This document shows positions 61,872 through 64,000 of a stretch of 64,000 nucleotides of DNA, piece by piece. The notes beneath the pieces were generated by a model. That model made no database searches, was not told where the DNA came from, and worked only from the letters and a program-made list of their open reading frames with translations. Each line of letters opens with the position of its first letter. Position 1 is the first letter of the stretch. This stretch comes from Emticicia agri (GTDB lineage: Bacteria; Bacteroidota; Bacteroidia; Cytophagales; Spirosomataceae): the NCBI RefSeq assembly GCF_004168285.1, contig NZ_SEWF01000005.1, positions 124,001 to 188,000 on the forward strand, given 5' to 3'. The position numbers and the translations under genes are program-made.

Positions 61872-62210
61872 ATGGTCAAAAAAATTATTCTATGGCTTTT
61901 TATGGCCTTTTTTGTGTATGCGGCTATCATGCAGTATAATGACCCTGACCCTTATGTCTGGATACCTACCTATCTGATTCCCGTTTTTTTATGCTATCAT
62001 AAACTACAAGGGAAAGGAGAACCAATCGTTTATTTTGCGATAGGGCTGTTATATCTTATGTGGTCAATTAATCAGTTTCCGCCTCAATGGGAAGGAATAA
62101 AACTGAATGAGATGGGTATGAAAACGATTAATATTGAATTAGGCCGCGAATCTCTTGGCTTAGGTGTATGTGCGGTTGCTTTATGGATAGCTGCCTTATT
62201 GAAGAAGTAA
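61872..62210 (+). CDS. Small TMEM220-like membrane protein
   Basis: 112 residues with four hydrophobic segments. The motif MQYNDPDPYVWIPTYLIP at 21-38 and GRESLGLGVCAVALWIA near the C-terminus are typical of the transmembrane 220 family, which is found across bacteria and eukaryotes and has no known function. It is a single gene, divergent from the FG-GAP lipoprotein and convergent with kdsB, with an imperfect inverted repeat after it. Confidence 0.8.
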   Translation: MVKKIILWLFMAFFVYAAIMQYNDPDPYVWIPTYLIPVFLCYHKLQGKGEPIVYFAIGLLYLMWSINQFPPQWEGIKLNEMGMKTINIELGRESLGLGVCAVALWIAALLKK

Positions 62211-62242
62211 CTGAAAGAAGAAAGGAAAATGGAGAACGGAAC

Positions 62243-62340
62243 AGGGAAAATGGAAAAGGAATATGAAAATCTTTTCACAGTTAAGCCTTATTGAAAGTAT
62301 AGTAAACTAATTCTTCCTTTTTCCATTCTCCAGTTTCCCT
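62243..62340. terminator. Imperfect inverted repeat, probable shared terminator
   Basis: The purine-rich AGGGAAAATGGAAAAGGAA (62243-62261) is nearly complementary to TTCCTTTTTCCATTCTCC with TTTCCCT (62313-62340), giving a long imperfect stem with a 50-base loop in the convergent gap between the TMEM220-like gene and kdsB. It may end both transcripts. Poly-purine content could also favour other structures. Confidence 0.45.
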
Positions 62341-62353
62341 AGAACCAAATGTG

Positions 62354-63088
62354 TTATTTGCCTATTTTTTCTAAATCTTCTTTGGTATCGATACCAAAAC
62401 TCTCGTAATTGGTTACAACCGCATAAATTTTGTATCCATAGCCCAACCAACGAAGCTGCTCTAATTTTTCAGTATTTTCTAACGGAGACGTAGGAATATG
62501 AGAAATCTGTTCTAAAACATCGCTCCGATACGCATAAATACCGATATGTTTATAAAAGTCAGCATGTTCCAGCCATTCTTCCGGCTCATAGCCGCGTACA
62601 TATGGAACTACCTGACGACTGAAATATAAACATTGCTTACGCATGGTCAGAACCGCCTTCACTACATTAGGGTCTTTCAGGGTTTCATAATCCTTTATTT
62701 TTTTAACTGCCGTTGCAATTTCAGTCTTAAAATCCAATAACCCGGAAATCTGGTCTATTGTATCAGGGTCAATAAAGGGTTCATCTCCCTGAATATTGAT
62801 GGCATAATCGTACTTTGTTACGCCGCCAGCTTTTTCAAGTGCTTCAAAACAACGGTCCGTTCCTGTCGGATGACTACTTGAAGTCATTACGGCATCACCA
62901 CCAAACTCTAGCACATGATTCAGAATTCTTGCATCATCTGTTGCCACTACAACTCTTTGTAGACTCTTGGCTTTCAATGCCTGTTCATACACACGCTGAA
63001 TCATACTTTTGCCGTTAATATCGACAAGAGGTTTGCCCGGAAAACGACTTGAGGCATATCTTGACGGTATAATTCCAAGAATTTTCAT
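62354..63088 (-). CDS. kdsB: 3-deoxy-manno-octulosonate cytidylyltransferase
   Basis: 244 residues from the Met at 63088, chosen because MKILGIIPSRYASSRFPGKPL is the family start (R10, R15 and K19 bind CTP); an upstream frame adds 24 unrelated residues. INIQGDEPFIDPDTI, VVATDDARI and KHIGIYAYRSDVL are further KdsB motifs. The enzyme activates Kdo with CMP for lipopolysaccharide core assembly in the cytoplasm. Its presence shows that the organism makes Kdo-containing LPS. It is divergent from the LysM gene. Confidence 0.95.
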   Translation of the reverse strand: MKILGIIPSRYASSRFPGKPLVDINGKSMIQRVYEQALKAKSLQRVVVATDDARILNHVLEFGGDAVMTSSSHPTGTDRCFEALEKAGGVTKYDYAINIQGDEPFIDPDTIDQISGLLDFKTEIATAVKKIKDYETLKDPNVVKAVLTMRKQCLYFSRQVVPYVRGYEPEEWLEHADFYKHIGIYAYRSDVLEQISHIPTSPLENTEKLEQLRWLGYGYKIYAVVTNYESFGIDTKEDLEKIGK

Positions 63089-63160
63089 AGGTTTCAATGT
63101 TTTATTCGGGGCGAATTTACACGAAAAAAAAATATATGCGTTAATCTCTCGCAGAATCAT

Positions 63161-63168
63161 TAAATTTG
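63161..63168 (+). promoter_or_regulatory. -7 element before the LysM gene
   Basis: TAAATTTG (63161-63168) matches TAnnTTTG. A start site near 63175 gives a short leader of about 20 bases before the ATG at 63194. No good TTG was found at -33. Confidence 0.5.
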
Positions 63169-63193
63169 CGTTAAATCCAATCGCTTGACTACC

Positions 63194-64000
63194 ATGTTAA
63201 GATACCTTTTTACTACGGCTTTTCTCGTGCTTTACCTGACAAAATCATTCAGTAATTCACTTCCAACTCCTCTCGATTCTATTGGTATTGAGAAAAAAAA
63301 CGGCAAGTTGTTTGTTCTACATAAAATAGAACAAGGCGAGACTCTCTACTCGATTCTGAAACGTTACAATGCTTCAGAAAAAGAATTTTATGCAGCCAAC
63401 CCTGAGTTTAAGAAAGATGCGATTATGGCCAGCGACCAGGTAATCAGTATTCCTCTTAATACTAAAAGCAAAAGCGTACCCCGACCCAGAGTAGCAGAAG
63501 TACTGCCTACACAGGATAGTACCCGACCGAGAGGTGTTATAGATGAAAATGGCATAGAAGTAATTGATATTCCGGAGGCAACGCCTAAAGATGCTTTAGC
63601 TAACAACGAAGACAGCCTGAAAAACTCAGCAACTGATAATGTTACTGATACAAAAAATATCAAACTCAAAACCCATACAGTTGTAGCAGGCGATAAACTC
63701 TTTAGTGTGGCTACTAAATACAAGGTAAAAGTATGGCAACTGAAAGAATGGAATAAGCTGACTACAGATGTGCTTCGTGTAAACCAAGTACTGGTAGTAG
63801 AAAAACCAGTAGATTTAGTAGCCAATGTCCCTAAAGAAGAGAAAAAAGAAGTTGCTAAGGCAAAGCCTGTGGTAAAACCTATCGCTACGGTCAGCAAACC
63901 TAAAACGGCTTCTGGCCCTGCCGGAGACGTTGAGAAAGACAAAAAGTCAACAACGGTAGTAACCAAGCCTCTGGCTAACAAGCCTCAGACACCCGTACCA
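63194..64000 (+). CDS. LysM peptidoglycan-binding protein (3' end outside window)
   Basis: The frame begins at an ATG (63194) and is open to the window end, giving 269 residues so far. A short hydrophobic N-terminus (about 4-17, probable signal peptide) precedes two LysM domains: HKIEQGETLYSILKRYNA (43-86) and HTVVAGDKLFSVATKYKV (161-203), which bind the glycan backbone of peptidoglycan. The linkers are Pro/Lys/Thr-rich, and after 210 a low-complexity KPVVKPIATVSKPKT region begins. The C-terminal domain, possibly a peptidoglycan hydrolase or structural part, is not visible. A long minus-strand frame over the same bases is only its shadow. Confidence 0.85.
   Translation, partial: MLRYLFTTAFLVLYLTKSFSNSLPTPLDSIGIEKKNGKLFVLHKIEQGETLYSILKRYNASEKEFYAANPEFKKDAIMASDQVISIPLNTKSKSVPRPRVAEVLPTQDSTRPRGVIDENGIEVIDIPEATPKDALANNEDSLKNSATDNVTDTKNIKLKTHTVVAGDKLFSVATKYKVKVWQLKEWNKLTTDVLRVNQVLVVEKPVDLVANVPKEEKKEVAKAKPVVKPIATVSKPKTASGPAGDVEKDKKSTTVVTKPLANKPQTPVP

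Noticed and set aside
62221-62340. Purine-rich repeats as a CRISPR array
   Set aside because: The units are only a single imperfect inverted pair, without regular spacers or repeats and no cas gene nearby.
63388-63981. 197-codon minus-strand frame at the window end
   Set aside because: Its Ser/Thr/Phe-rich sequence is the reverse shadow of the LysM gene, which has clear domains on the plus strand.

Overview
The window is AT-rich chromosomal DNA from a member of the Bacteroidota, most likely a Cytophagales-type environmental bacterium. The lineage is an inference. It rests on a SusC/SusD pair, a PorX regulator of the type IX secretion system, Bacteroidota-type promoters (TAnnTTTG at -7, TTG near -33), many Spr-less short leaders, and free-living cell-envelope genes. 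No tRNA, rRNA, CRISPR array, transposase or prophage was seen. One structural RNA, the small signal recognition particle RNA, is present on the minus strand near 56.4 kb.

Layout. (1) 0-4.3 kb: the end of an outer-membrane barrel gene, then a TonB-dependent receptor and a small lipoprotein. Both of the latter are preceded by the same TGCAA-N5-TTGCA palindrome, which suggests a metal (probably zinc) acquisition unit under a Fur-family repressor. (2) 4.3-8.6 kb: a LacI-family regulator divergent from kduD, kduI and a GH88 unsaturated glucuronyl hydrolase. (3) 8.9-24.9 kb: an exopolysaccharide (EPS) locus of the Wzx/Wzy type in two convergent arms. It holds seven glycosyltransferases, an initiating sugar-phosphate transferase fused to a pseudo-receiver domain, a flippase, a polymerase, a Wzz/Wzc-like co-polymerase and a short TolC-like protein. 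(4) 25.0-29.0 kb: a three-gene phosphorelay (hybrid PAS kinase, LytTR regulator, stand-alone Hpt). (5) 29.7-48.5 kb: a polysaccharide utilisation locus with susC, susD, a lipoprotein, kdgF, an esterase, a DUF6786-like protein, GH95, GH105-DUF4350, uxaC, GH106, a hexuronate MFS transporter and an NTF2-like protein. (6) 48.5-64 kb: mixed genes including Uma2, a serine hydrolase, dapA, a YihY-family membrane protein, porX, ftsE, a transaldolase, SRP RNA, a tail-fibre-type S74 protein, a stand-alone sorting-domain-like protein, a giant FG-GAP/UnbV lipoprotein, a TMEM220-like protein, kdsB and a LysM protein cut by the window end.

Regions 2 and 5 appear to be one split uronate/pectin regulon. A nearly identical operator-like element (GGYAACGTTCCCGATAACG followed by WTTGCATAAA) lies between lacI and kduD and again, 29.5 kb away, upstream of kdgF. 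GH88 and GH105 release 4,5-unsaturated uronates. KdgF linearises them to 5-keto-4-deoxyuronate, KduI isomerises this and KduD reduces it to 2-keto-3-deoxygluconate. UxaC and the ExuT-like transporter handle saturated hexuronates. GH95, GH106 and the esterase would strip L-galactose/fucose, rhamnose and acyl groups. No polysaccharide lyase is visible, so the locus looks suited to lyase-released oligosaccharides of rhamnogalacturonan or a similar uronate/rhamnose glycan.

The most unusual items are the pseudo-receiver/sugar-transferase fusion carrying a four-cysteine insertion next to a lone response regulator, the shared operator, a 159-bp nearly perfect palindromic element inserted between that operator and a TTG-started kdgF, the duplicated Hpt domain, and a secreted protein that seems to consist only of a sorting-domain-like fold.
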